From: Edaphosphingomonas laterariae
GTDB lineage: Bacteria; Pseudomonadota; Alphaproteobacteria; Sphingomonadales; Sphingomonadaceae
NCBI RefSeq assembly: GCF_900188165.1
Contig: NZ_FZOS01000010.1
Coordinates: 62,001-126,000, forward strand
DNA: 64,000 nucleotides
Direction of reading: 5' to 3'
Positions within the stretch are counted from its first letter, which is position 1, and the number at the start of each line of letters is the position of its first letter. The notes under the pieces are model-generated. The model ran no database searches. It was not told where the DNA came from and worked only from the letters and a program-made list of their open reading frames with translations. Shown piece after piece: positions 56,426 to 64,000 of the stretch. Made by a program: the position numbers and the translations under genes.

Positions 56426-59044
56426 ATGCGCCATCTGCTGCTCGGCCTTGCCACTGCCCTGATCCCGGTTGCGGCCTCCGCCGCCGACACTATTCCCACC
56501 GGCCGCCTGCCCGATATCGCGGCGCCGATCGCCTATCGGCTCGATCTGACGATCGACCCCGAACAGCCGCGCTTTTCCGGCCACACCGAAATCGACGTCG
56601 ACCTGAAGCGGGCGACGCAGACGCTCTACATCCACGGCCGCGATCTCAAGGTATCAAAGGCGTGGGCGAAATCGGGCGCGAGCACGGTCGCCGTCACCTA
56701 CAGCCAGGTCCACCAGCTCGGTGTCGTCCGGCTCGATTTCGCCAAGCCCCTCGCGCCCGGCAAGGTGACGCTGGGCTTCGATTATGACGCCCCGTTCGGC
56801 GATGGCGCGGCCGGGCTCTACCGGGTCAAGGTCGGCGATCGTTATTATGCCTGGACGCAGTTCCAGTCGATCGACGCCCGCGCGGCCTTCCCCGGCTTCG
56901 ACGAGCCCGGCTTCAAGACCCCCTATAGCGTGACGCTGACCACGCCGGCCGATGCCGTGGCGGTCACCAATGGCGCCGAAACCGGCACCCGCAAGGCCGG
57001 CAAGATGGTGACGCACAGCTACAGCGTCACCGAAAAGCTGCCGACCTATCTGATGGCCTTCGCCGTCGGCCCGTTCGACATGGTCGAAGGCACGATCCCG
57101 GCCACGGCGCAGCGCGCGACGCCGCTGCCGCTGCGCATCCTGGCGACGCGGGGCCAGAAGGATAAGATGGCCTATGCGCTCAAGGAAACGCCGCGCATCG
57201 TCCAGCTGCTCGAAGCCTATTTCGGCTCGCCTTTCCCCTTCCCCAAGCTCGATCAGATCGCTTCGCCGGTGATGGGCGGCGCGATGGAGAATGCCGGCGC
57301 CGTCATTTACGACGATACGCTGCTGCTGCTCGACGATGGATCACCGACCCGCCAGAAGCAGAATTTCGGCATGGTCGTGGCGCATGAACTGGGCCACCAA
57401 TGGTTCGGCGATCTGGTGACGCCGGCCTGGTGGGACGACATCTGGCTCAACGAAAGCTTCGCCAACTGGATCGGCTACCGCATCGGCGATCAGTGGCGCC
57501 CCGAACTCAATATCGGCGTCGGCGCGATCGACGAGGCGCTCGACGCGATGAACATCGACGCGCTCAAGGTCGGTCGCCCGATCCGTGAGCCGATCACCGA
57601 CAGCGGCGCGATCGACAGCGCGTTCGATGCGATCACCTATGGCAAGGGCGGCCAGGTCGTCGACATGGTCGAAAGCTATATGGGCCGCGAAACCTTCCAG
57701 AAGGGCGTCCAGCTCCATCTGTCGCGCCACGCGCGCGGCAATGCCACGGCGGATGATTTCTTCCGGTCGCTGGCCGAAGCCGCCGGCGATCCGCGCATCG
57801 TGACCGCGATGAAGGGCTTCGTCGACCAGCAGGGCGTGCCCGTCGTCGACGTGCGCCAGGCCAGCCCGCAATTGTCGCTCAGCCAGAAACGCTATGCCGC
57901 GATCGGGGCGGGCGCGGTGCCGGCGACGACCTGGACCATCCCCTTCTGCGTCGACAAGGGCGGCACCAAGAGCTGCACGCTGGTCGATCAGCCGCAGATG
58001 ACGATGACCGCCAAGGGCAGCGGCACGCTGATGCCCAATGCCGGCGGCCACGGCTATTATCGCTTCGACATGGCGGATGCCGACTGGTCGGCGCTGATCG
58101 CCGATGCGCCGAAGCTGCCGTCGGGCGAGGCGCTGGCCACGATCGACAGCCTGTGGGCCAGCTTCGCCGCCGGTGGCGCGCGGCCCATGCGGCTCGTCGA
58201 AGCCGCCGGCGCCTTCGCCGCGCACAGCGATTCGAACGCGGCGGTCGATAGCGGCACGCGCCTGGCCGAATGGGATCGGCGCGGGCTGGTCAGTCCGGCT
58301 GCCCGCCCCGGCCTGCACCGCGTGCTGCTCGGCACCTATCTGCCCAAGCTCGAAGCGATCGGTTTCAACCCCGCGCGCGGCGCGAATGGCGGCGACAGCC
58401 CCGACGTGCAGAAGCTGCGCACCGATCTCGTCAGCATCGTCACCCGCGAAGCACGCGATCCGGCAACGCGCGGCAAGCTCGCCGCCGCCGCCAAGGCCTA
58501 TCTGGCCGGCGATGCGGCCGCGCTCGATTCGGCGTTCCTCGCCGCAGCGCTCCGTGTCCATGTCGAAGAAGGTGGCGCGCCGGCCGCGCAGGCGCTGTTC
58601 GCGCGGGCGCTGGCGTCCACCGATGCCTATTTCCGCGGCCGTGCGATCCTCGCCATCGCGGGTTCGGGCCGGCCCGAGGTCGCCCAATGGCTGATCGGCC
58701 AGATCGGCGAACCGCGCCTGCGCGCGACCGAAAAGGTGTCGATCGTATCGGGCATCACCCAGACGCTCGCCACGCAGGATATCGGCCTTGCCTATCTCAC
58801 CGCCAATTTCGAGAAGCTGGCGCGCGATACGAACCTGACCAGCGTCAATGCGATGCTGTCGATCCCGTCGGCGGTCTGTTCGGTCGAGAAGGCCGGCACG
58901 CTCGATGCCGCGCTCAAGCCGCAGGTCGCGGCCTTCGGCCGTGGCGCGCTGACGCTCGACCGGACGATCGAGAAGGTGCGCAACTGCGGCGCGCTCAAGG
59001 CCGCGCGCGGGCAGGAGATCGACGCGCTGTTCACGGGCAAGTGA
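56426..59044 (+). CDS. Exported M1 family aminopeptidase
   Basis: This 872-residue zinc metallopeptidase has a signal peptide (MRHLLLGLATALIPVAASAA). The exopeptidase motif is GGAMENAGAVIYDD, and the zinc site is HELGHQWFGD with His320, Glu321 and His324, plus Glu343 in WLNESFANW. A Tyr for transition-state binding is likely in ITYGKGGQVVDMVE. The C-terminal 300 residues fit the ERAP1-like helical domain. It would trim N-terminal residues from peptides in the periplasm or outside. It appears monocistronic. Confidence 0.95.
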   Translation: MRHLLLGLATALIPVAASAADTIPTGRLPDIAAPIAYRLDLTIDPEQPRFSGHTEIDVDLKRATQTLYIHGRDLKVSKAWAKSGASTVAVTYSQVHQLGVVRLDFAKPLAPGKVTLGFDYDAPFGDGAAGLYRVKVGDRYYAWTQFQSIDARAAFPGFDEPGFKTPYSVTLTTPADAVAVTNGAETGTRKAGKMVTHSYSVTEKLPTYLMAFAVGPFDMVEGTIPATAQRATPLPLRILATRGQKDKMAYALKETPRIVQLLEAYFGSPFPFPKLDQIASPVMGGAMENAGAVIYDDTLLLLDDGSPTRQKQNFGMVVAHELGHQWFGDLVTPAWWDDIWLNESFANWIGYRIGDQWRPELNIGVGAIDEALDAMNIDALKVGRPIREPITDSGAIDSAFDAITYGKGGQVVDMVESYMGRETFQKGVQLHLSRHARGNATADDFFRSLAEAAGDPRIVTAMKGFVDQQGVPVVDVRQASPQLSLSQKRYAAIGAGAVPATTWTIPFCVDKGGTKSCTLVDQPQMTMTAKGSGTLMPNAGGHGYYRFDMADADWSALIADAPKLPSGEALATIDSLWASFAAGGARPMRLVEAAGAFAAHSDSNAAVDSGTRLAEWDRRGLVSPAARPGLHRVLLGTYLPKLEAIGFNPARGANGGDSPDVQKLRTDLVSIVTREARDPATRGKLAAAAKAYLAGDAAALDSAFLAAALRVHVEEGGAPAAQALFARALASTDAYFRGRAILAIAGSGRPEVAQWLIGQIGEPRLRATEKVSIVSGITQTLATQDIGLAYLTANFEKLARDTNLTSVNAMLSIPSAVCSVEKAGTLDAALKPQVAAFGRGALTLDRTIEKVRNCGALKAARGQEIDALFTGK

Positions 59045-59066
59045 AGGTCGGCCATGGGCCGGGGGG

Positions 59067-59429
59067 CTATTTGCCTTCCGGCCCCGGCCATTGCAGGCGC
59101 GATGACGTGACCATGTGGTGCTCCACATGTTCGGGCCGCTCGATCAGGAAGCGGTCGTCCTCGGGATAATAACGCGCCCGCGTCACATCCTCGCCGGCGA
59201 ACAGGCGGATGGCGTCCATCGAACGCCACCAGCTCAACGTCGTCAGTTCGGTCGTGCCATCGCCCAGATCGCGCACCGCGATCTGGAAGCCGATATTGCC
59301 GGGCGTCGAGGCATAATCCATCGCGCCGGTGCGGCTCACATAGGCCAGATAGGTATCGGCGTCGGCGGAGCGGATACGCCCCGTCCAGCGTCGCAATATG
59401 ATCGTGCCATCAGTCAGGTCGGCCGTCAT
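59067..59429 (-). CDS. ABM-like (dimeric alpha-beta barrel) protein, unknown function
   Basis: This 120-residue protein has the pattern of antibiotic-biosynthesis-monooxygenase-like small domains: a strand IILRRWTGRIR, then ADADTYLAYVSRTGAMDYAS, later TTELTTLSWWRSMDAIRLFA and GEDVTRARYYPEDDRFLIER. Such proteins form ferredoxin-like dimers and often have no known substrate. It is two bases downstream of a small gene, and that pair is divergent from a LysR regulator. This suggests LysR control of the pair. Confidence 0.8.
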   Translation of the reverse strand: MTADLTDGTIILRRWTGRIRSADADTYLAYVSRTGAMDYASTPGNIGFQIAVRDLGDGTTELTTLSWWRSMDAIRLFAGEDVTRARYYPEDDRFLIERPEHVEHHMVTSSRLQWPGPEGK

Positions 59430-59431
59430 GC

Positions 59432-59614
59432 TCAGGCTTCCTTGCGTGAGGAGTCCTTATGCACGCAGGCCAGTCCAATCGCTACGCGCTGCCCGTTTGT
59501 GCCTCGGCGCAGCGCAAGCGGCAAGCCTGCGAGCCAGGTGATCGCGTCGGCGACGCTGTTCGCCCAGATATGGTGGCTTTCGGCCCAGGATGGGCCCAGA
59601 AAATCGTCCCGCAT
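59432..59614 (-). CDS. Small protein starting MRDDFLGPSW, unknown function
   Basis: This 60-residue protein is not recognised. It starts MRDDFLGPSWAESHHIWANS, has a hydrophobic segment VADAITWLAGLPLALRR and a basic tail ending KDSSRKEA. ATG 59614 is preferred because AGGGA lies seven bases upstream; ATGs at 59620 and 59638 are possible. It is directly followed by the ABM-like gene and is the first gene of this leftward unit, opposite the LysR gene. It is short enough to be spurious, but position and ribosome site support it. Confidence 0.55.
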   Translation of the reverse strand: MRDDFLGPSWAESHHIWANSVADAITWLAGLPLALRRGTNGQRVAIGLACVHKDSSRKEA

Positions 59615-59670
59615 GGTCATTTCCCTGTCCAGGGCCATTTGCCCGGACCCGGAAACTGATCTCGACAGCC

Positions 59671-59699
59671 ATCATCCGCAACGCGATATTCGGGATGAT
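59671..59699. promoter_or_regulatory. Candidate LysR-type binding site
   Basis: ATCATCC (59671-59677) and GGATGAT (59693-59699) form a 7-bp inverted repeat with a 15-base spacer. It lies 21 bases before the LysR start and between the two divergent units, where LysR-type regulators usually bind. Confidence 0.5.
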
Positions 59700-59719
59700 A
59701 TCATAAGGAGAATTTGGGC

Positions 59720-60655
59720 TTGTCGATCACCACGCTGCCCCCGCTCACCGCCATTCGCGCGTTCGAGGCGGCAGCCCGGCACGAAAGCTTCACCCGCGCG
59801 GCCGAAGAATTGGGGATGACGCAGGCGGCGGTCAGCTACCAGATCCGCCTGCTCGAGGAACGGCTGGGGGCGCGGCTGTTCCTGCGCGAAGCGCGGCGCG
59901 TGGTGCTCACCGATGTCGGCCGGCGCCTGGCCCCCGCCGTCACCGGCGCGTTCGAAACGCTGATCGCGGCCTTCGCCCATGCGCGCGAGGATCTGGGCGG
60001 CGTGCTCAGGATCAGCGCGGTCAACAGCTTCGCCGCGCTGTGGCTCGCCCCCCGGCTCGGCACCTTCCAGATGAGCCAGCGCGACCTGGCCGTCAGCCTG
60101 GACGCCAGCAACCATATCGTCGACTTCGCGCGCGAGGAGGTGGATTGCGCGATCCGCAGCGGCCATGGCGACTGGCCGGGGCTCGCCCGCCATTTCCTGT
60201 TCCGCATCCATTTCGCGCCGCTGTGCAGCCCGGCGCTGCTGCCCGCCGCCGGCGACGCGCTGGCGCCGGCCGATCTGCTGCGCCTGCCCCGCCTCAGCCC
60301 GGACGATATCTGGTGGACCGAATGGTTCGCCTCGCTCGGCATCGATATGGCGGGTGCCCCGGCGCGCGGTTCGGTCCGGCTCGATTCACAGGCGATCGAA
60401 GGCGCGGCCGCCATCGCCGGACAGGGTTTCGCGGTGCTCGCGCCCGCGCTCTGGCGGAACGATCTGCTTTCGGGCCGTCTCGTCCAGCCATTGCCGCACA
60501 TCGCCTTCGGCACCGGCAATTTCTGGCTGGTCTATCCCGAATATAAGCGCAACACGCCCAAGATCCGCGCCTTTCGGGATTGGCTGCTCGGCGAGATCGC
60601 GGATCATGCGGCGACCGACACGACCGGTGCCTTCGTTCCACCGGACGGGTTTTAA
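59720..60655 (+). CDS. LysR family transcriptional regulator (GcvA-like)
   Basis: This 311-residue LysR-type regulator has an N-terminal HTH (about 8-66): LPPLTAIRAFEAAARHESFT, RAAEELGMTQAAVSYQIRLL, EERLGARLFLRE. A periplasmic-binding-protein-like effector domain follows (about 90-300), with VDCAIRSGHGDWPGL, the pattern of the GcvA-like subgroup. The start is TTG 59720 with GGAG nine bases upstream; TTG 59714 is too close to GGAG. Its stop TAA overlaps the stop of the convergent CysQ-like gene through TTAA. Confidence 0.92.
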   Translation: MSITTLPPLTAIRAFEAAARHESFTRAAEELGMTQAAVSYQIRLLEERLGARLFLREARRVVLTDVGRRLAPAVTGAFETLIAAFAHAREDLGGVLRISAVNSFAALWLAPRLGTFQMSQRDLAVSLDASNHIVDFAREEVDCAIRSGHGDWPGLARHFLFRIHFAPLCSPALLPAAGDALAPADLLRLPRLSPDDIWWTEWFASLGIDMAGAPARGSVRLDSQAIEGAAAIAGQGFAVLAPALWRNDLLSGRLVQPLPHIAFGTGNFWLVYPEYKRNTPKIRAFRDWLLGEIADHAATDTTGAFVPPDGF

Positions 60656-61437
60656 CGCACCACCGCCGTCGCCGCGCGATCGGCAAGCCGCGCGATCGCG
60701 GCCGCATGGATGCCCGGCGTTGCGGCGAGGATACCGAAGGCTTCGCCCTTGGTGGAATTGTAGCGCAGCGGCCGGCCCAGCGCGTCGGTTACGGTGGCGC
60801 CCGCTTCCTGTGCAATCAGGGCGGCGGCGGCGATATCCCACTCATGCCCCCAGCGCAGCGTGGCGAGCAGGTCCGCCTCGCCAGCGGCGACCATCGCGAT
60901 GCGCAGCGCGATCGAATTGGGCTTGGCCACCGTCACCAGATCGGCATCCACCTTGGGCAGCGAATCCGCTGGCACGCGCGCGCCGATGAAATCGGTCCGC
61001 TCGCTCACCCGGATCGGATCGCCGTTGCGGGTCGCGCCCATGTCCGCCTGCGCGCGCCAATGTTCGCCCCGCGCCGGCGCGTCGAGCACGCCGATCAGCG
61101 GCCGCCCGCCTTCGACCAGCGCGATCGAGACGGACCAGCCCGGCCGCCCACGCAGGAAATCGCGCGTGCCGTCAATCGGATCGACCACCCAGGTACGCAC
61201 GCCCAGCAGCCGTTCGGCACTGTCGGCGGTTTCCTCCGACAGCCAGCCGGCATCGGGATCGAGCCGCGCCAGCCGTTCGCGCAGCAGATGGTCGAGCTCC
61301 AGGTCGACCTCGCACACCGGATGGCCCGGCACCTTTTCCCAGCGGCGATATTCTTCCTGTCCGCGCGCAAGCGCCATCCGGCCGGCCTCCGCGGCGATCG
61401 CGCTCACCGCGTCGAGCAGGCCGTCAGGCGCCGGCAA
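60652..61437 (-). CDS. Inositol monophosphatase/CysQ-like phosphatase
   Basis: This 261-residue Mg-dependent phosphatase of the IMPase superfamily has the metal site residues in WLSEETADS (Glu) and VVDPIDGTRDFLRGRPGW (DPxDGT), and the second signature EWDIAAAALIAQEAG. Its closest functional types are CysQ (3',5'-bisphosphate nucleotidase) and inositol monophosphatase; the sequence alone does not decide. The start is TTG 61437 within the end of pmbA, where GGAGG lies nine bases upstream inside pmbA. The longer frame is rejected because it overlaps pmbA by 134 bases. Confidence 0.88.
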   Translation of the reverse strand: MPAPDGLLDAVSAIAAEAGRMALARGQEEYRRWEKVPGHPVCEVDLELDHLLRERLARLDPDAGWLSEETADSAERLLGVRTWVVDPIDGTRDFLRGRPGWSVSIALVEGGRPLIGVLDAPARGEHWRAQADMGATRNGDPIRVSERTDFIGARVPADSLPKVDADLVTVAKPNSIALRIAMVAAGEADLLATLRWGHEWDIAAAALIAQEAGATVTDALGRPLRYNSTKGEAFGILAATPGIHAAAIARLADRAATAVVR

Positions 61438-62770
61438 TGGTGAGCCCCTCCACACGCAGGGTGGGCACGTCGACGCCGCGCCTAAACTCAAGGTCGCTGG
61501 CGGGCGTGATGTTGCGGAACATATCGACCAGATTGCCGGCCACGGTGATTTCGGCAACCGGTTCGGCCAGTTGCCCGTCGCGGATCACGAAGCCCGATGC
61601 GCCACGGCTGTAATCGCCGGTGATCGGGTTCACCCCCTGGCCGATCAGTTCGGTGACGTAGAGGCCGAGTTTCACGTCGGCCATCAGCTCGGCGGGGCTC
61701 AGCGGCCCGGCGGCGAGGTAAAGGTTGGTCGCGCCCGCGCCCGGCGCGCCGCCGATGCCGCGCACGGCATGGCCGGTCGGCGCCATGTCGAGCTGGCGGG
61801 CGGACGCCGAATCGAGCAGCCAGGTGGTCAGCACGCCATCGGCGATCAGGTCGCGCGGGTGCGTCGGCAGGCCTTCGCCGTCGAACGGCTTGGACCGCAG
61901 CCCGCGCACGCGATGCGGGTCGTCGCGGATGGTGATGCCCGGCGCGAAAATCTGTTCGCTGAGCTTGCCGAGCAGGAAGCTGGTCCGCCGGGCGACCGCC
62001 GCGCCGGTGATCGCGCCGGCAAAATGGCCGAGCAGGCTGGCCCCCGCGCGCGGATCGAACACAACCGGCATCGCGCCGCTCGGCAGCTTGCCGGGGTTCA
62101 GCCGCGCCACCGCGCGCTCACCGGCGCGCAGGCCGATGGCGGCCGCGCCCTCCAGATCGGCGAAATGGCGCGCGCTGTGATAGGCGTAATCGCGCTGCAT
62201 CCCCAGCCCTTCGCCCGCGATCACGCTGGCTGACGAACTGTAGCCCGTCGTCGCATAGCCGCGCGTGAAGCCATGGCTGGTGGCCAGCGCGATCACCGAG
62301 CGCCCGGCGGTGGCGCCGGCGCCCTCGCTGTTGGTGACGCCGGCCACGCCGCGCGCCGCTTCCTCGGCGGCGAGCGCCCGTTCGCGCAGCGCGGCGGGCG
62401 ACGGATCGGCGCCGTCGTCGGATTCGAGCGCAGGGACATCGCCCGCCAGCAGGCGATCGGCCGGGGCCAGCCCCGCCCAGGGATCTTCCGGCGCCTCGCG
62501 CGCCATGGCGACGGCCCGGTCGACCAGCGCCGCAAGCGCATCGGCCGAAAGGTCGGACGATGACACGCTGGCCGATCGCCGGCCGACGAAGACGCGCAGG
62601 CCGATATCCTCGCCCTCCGAACGTTCGACATCCTCCAGCTGGCCAAGCCGCACCGTGACCTGGGTGGAGGCATCGCAGACATAAAGGGCATCGGCGGCGT
62701 CGGCGCCGGCCTTGCGGGCCTGGGCGATCAGGGTGGCGACGCGGTCTTCGGCTTGGGCGATCGTGAGCAT
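61424..62770 (-). CDS. pmbA: PmbA/TldE family metalloprotease subunit
   Basis: This 448-residue protein of the TldD/PmbA family begins MLTIAQAEDRVATLIAQARK. It has the N-terminal domain with EDVERSEGEDIGLRVFVG, and a C-terminal domain with RGASGFVIRDGQLAEPVAEI and TVAGNLVDMFRNI. TldD and PmbA form a protease that trims microcin precursors and degrades unfolded peptides such as CcdA. PmbA lacks the zinc motif of TldD; I saw no HExxxH here. A tldD partner is not in the window. The gene overlaps the CysQ-like start. Confidence 0.92.
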   Translation of the reverse strand: MLTIAQAEDRVATLIAQARKAGADAADALYVCDASTQVTVRLGQLEDVERSEGEDIGLRVFVGRRSASVSSSDLSADALAALVDRAVAMAREAPEDPWAGLAPADRLLAGDVPALESDDGADPSPAALRERALAAEEAARGVAGVTNSEGAGATAGRSVIALATSHGFTRGYATTGYSSSASVIAGEGLGMQRDYAYHSARHFADLEGAAAIGLRAGERAVARLNPGKLPSGAMPVVFDPRAGASLLGHFAGAITGAAVARRTSFLLGKLSEQIFAPGITIRDDPHRVRGLRSKPFDGEGLPTHPRDLIADGVLTTWLLDSASARQLDMAPTGHAVRGIGGAPGAGATNLYLAAGPLSPAELMADVKLGLYVTELIGQGVNPITGDYSRGASGFVIRDGQLAEPVAEITVAGNLVDMFRNITPASDLEFRRGVDVPTLRVEGLTIAGA

Positions 62771-62841
62771 GGATGGGACTTAAGGGCGACCGCGGGCAAC
62801 GTCACCCCCAAATCCGCGCCGAAGCGGCAGCTTTGCTGCGA

Positions 62842-63789
62842 TCAGGCGACCGCGACCACCCCGCAGGCGAGAAACATCAGCAGGCCGGCAAAACGGTTCG
62901 ACCGGAATTTGGCCAGCGCATCGCCCACATCGTCGCGGCGGAGCGTCGCCACCTGCCAGCCGAGGTGCAGCGCCATCGGCAGCAATGCCGCGAGCGCCAG
63001 CATCTGCGGCCGGATCGACCAGATCGCCGCCGCCCACAACAGGATCGCGATCGCATAAAGGATCGCGACGCCGCCGCGCGCATGCCGGCCGAGCGCGCGC
63101 GCCGAGGATTTCACCCCGGCCAGCGCATCATCCTCGATATCCTGCAGCGCGTAGATCGTGTCGTAACCGATCACCCAGAAGATGCTGCCGGCATAAAGCA
63201 GCAGCCCGGGCAGCTCGATCCGCCCCGTCACCGCCGCCCAGCCGACCAGCGCCGCCCAGGAAAAGACGAGGCCGAGCCATGCCTGCGGCCACCAGGTGAT
63301 CCGTTTCATGAAGGGATAGGCCGCGACCAGCGCAAGGCTGCCGATCGCCACGCCCTGCGCGACGATATTGAGCTGCAGGTTGATCGCCAGCCCGATCAGG
63401 CAGAGCGCGATCAGGAACGCCCATGCCGCCTTCAGCGACAGGCGTCCGCTGGCCAGCGGGCGGCTGCGGGTGCGTTCCACCTTCCGGTCGAGATCGCGAT
63501 CGACGATGTCGTTATAGACGCAGCCCGCGCCGCGCATGACCAGCGATCCCAGCGCGAACAGCAGCAGCAGCGCCCAATGCCAGGGCGCGCCGGCCAACGC
63601 GATCGCCCAGGCACCGGGCCAGAACAGCAGCCAAGCGCCGATCGGCCGGTCGAACCGGCCAAGCTGGACGAAATCGCCCAGCCGCGACGGCAGCGCCGCA
63701 ACCACCGCGCGCTGTTCGGAATCGGGGACGATCGCGGCAGCGGGGGCGGCAGCGGGGGCGGGCGCGGGGTGGGAGGCCGGTTCGGACAT
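62842..63789 (-). CDS. ubiA: 4-hydroxybenzoate polyprenyltransferase UbiA
   Basis: UbiA attaches the polyprenyl tail to 4-hydroxybenzoate in ubiquinone synthesis. The 315-residue membrane protein has the two Asp-rich motifs, NDIVDRDLDRKVERTRSRPL (from residue 93) and ALQDIEDDALAGVKSSA (near residue 215). It has about eight helices, and FDRPIGAWLLFWPGAWAIAL at the first. The 30-residue Ala/Pro-rich N-terminus before DFVQLGRFDRP is likely disordered and may mean the true start is internal. It follows pmbA's start by 71 bases on the same strand. Confidence 0.93.
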   Translation of the reverse strand: MSEPASHPAPAPAAAPAAAIVPDSEQRAVVAALPSRLGDFVQLGRFDRPIGAWLLFWPGAWAIALAGAPWHWALLLLFALGSLVMRGAGCVYNDIVDRDLDRKVERTRSRPLASGRLSLKAAWAFLIALCLIGLAINLQLNIVAQGVAIGSLALVAAYPFMKRITWWPQAWLGLVFSWAALVGWAAVTGRIELPGLLLYAGSIFWVIGYDTIYALQDIEDDALAGVKSSARALGRHARGGVAILYAIAILLWAAAIWSIRPQMLALAALLPMALHLGWQVATLRRDDVGDALAKFRSNRFAGLLMFLACGVVAVA

Positions 63790-63923
63790 GGCCCGCTTCT
63801 AGGCGCCATGGCCCGATTCCGAAACCCATCGCCGCCCGCGTCGCAACGCGCCGCCATCGCCCTGCGCCATGATTTCGCCATGCCGACGGCGCAGGGCCCG
63901 CCTGTCCGATCGGGAGCCCGGAA

Positions 63924-64000
63924 ATGGCCGTCACATCCTCGCTTGTCGCCTTCGCCGTCGCCGCCACGCTGCTGGCCGTCACGCCGGGGATCGATACGGC
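63924..64000 (+). CDS. LysE-family translocator, 3' end outside window
   Basis: Only 25 codons are inside the window. They read MAVTSSLVAFAVAATLLAVT then PGIDT, which is the start of a LysE/RhtB-type exporter, with the first helix and the conserved TPGxD motif. An in-frame GGGAG ribosome site lies eight bases before ATG 63924. It is divergent from ubiA. The substrate cannot be told from this part. Confidence 0.7.
   Translation, partial: MAVTSSLVAFAVAATLLAVTPGIDT

Noticed and set aside
57341-59128. 595-residue frame antisense to the M1 aminopeptidase
   Set aside because: No motif; zinc site and GAMEN motif confirm the forward gene.
60794-62233. 479-residue rightward frame across the CysQ-like and pmbA genes
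   Set aside because: Antisense to two genes with conserved motifs; composition is that of a shadow frame.

Overview
The window looks like chromosome of a sphingomonad (Sphingomonadaceae, Alphaproteobacteria). The evidence is uniformly high GC, the conserved block rpmF-plsX-fabH-ihfA-merR, a single bifunctional Rel/Spo enzyme, a GapR/DUF2312 gene, a protein ending in a PEPxxWA-CTERM sorting signal, a CC_3452-type small exported protein and STN-domain TonB receptors. Calls rest on motifs and family knowledge; no database search was possible.

Layout. 1-7.5 kb: 3' part of guaA, then a leftward run (ruvA, ruvC, yebC, a membrane protein, ybjQ-like, gapR-like, a PEP-CTERM protein, an amidohydrolase, a DUF1244 protein). 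7.5-17.4 kb: pyk, an exported MsrA, aspartate aminotransferase, a pabB-pabC fusion, an MBL hydrolase, a MAPEG protein and the rpmF-plsX-fabH-ihfA-merR cluster. 17.4-24.2 kb: a FosA-like enzyme, a large arylsulfatase, an fdhD-hemB-GNAT-gamma-carbonic-anhydrase operon, a lipoprotein and tRNA-Arg(ACG).

24.4-29.7 kb is a surface-signalling operon read leftward: FecI-like sigma factor, FecR-like anti-sigma factor, TonB receptor with an STN domain, and an exported tyrosine-type phosphatase that carries a one-base frameshift. 30-44.5 kb is an efflux region. It has a CnrY/CnrX/CnrH-like trio (anti-sigma factor, periplasmic Ni/Co sensor with the expected ligand residues, ECF sigma factor), a HAE1-type RND pump divergent from a TetR gene, a deletion scar with two truncated genes, and a CzcCBA/CnrCBA-type heavy-metal RND operon led by a small His-rich exported protein. 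The metal sensor and the metal pump are about 7 kb apart, separated by the multidrug pump.

44.5-64 kb: rsh, a CC_3452-like gene divergent from an HxlR regulator, rpoZ, a phospholipase-D protein, an SDR, rpmI-rplT-pheS-pheT, and an AhpD/CMD-like gene with an ECF41 sigma factor. Upstream of that pair is an exact TGTCACA-N16-CGTC promoter. Then come an M1 aminopeptidase, a LysR regulator divergent from two small genes, a CysQ-like phosphatase, pmbA, ubiA and the start of a LysE-family exporter.

No CRISPR array, insertion sequence, prophage or complete mobile element was seen. The most notable observations are the split Cnr-like system, the ECF41 promoter match, the ruvC CTG start overlapping the yebC stop, the perfect dyad before ihfA, the phosphatase frameshift and the deletion scar at 37.8-38.4 kb.
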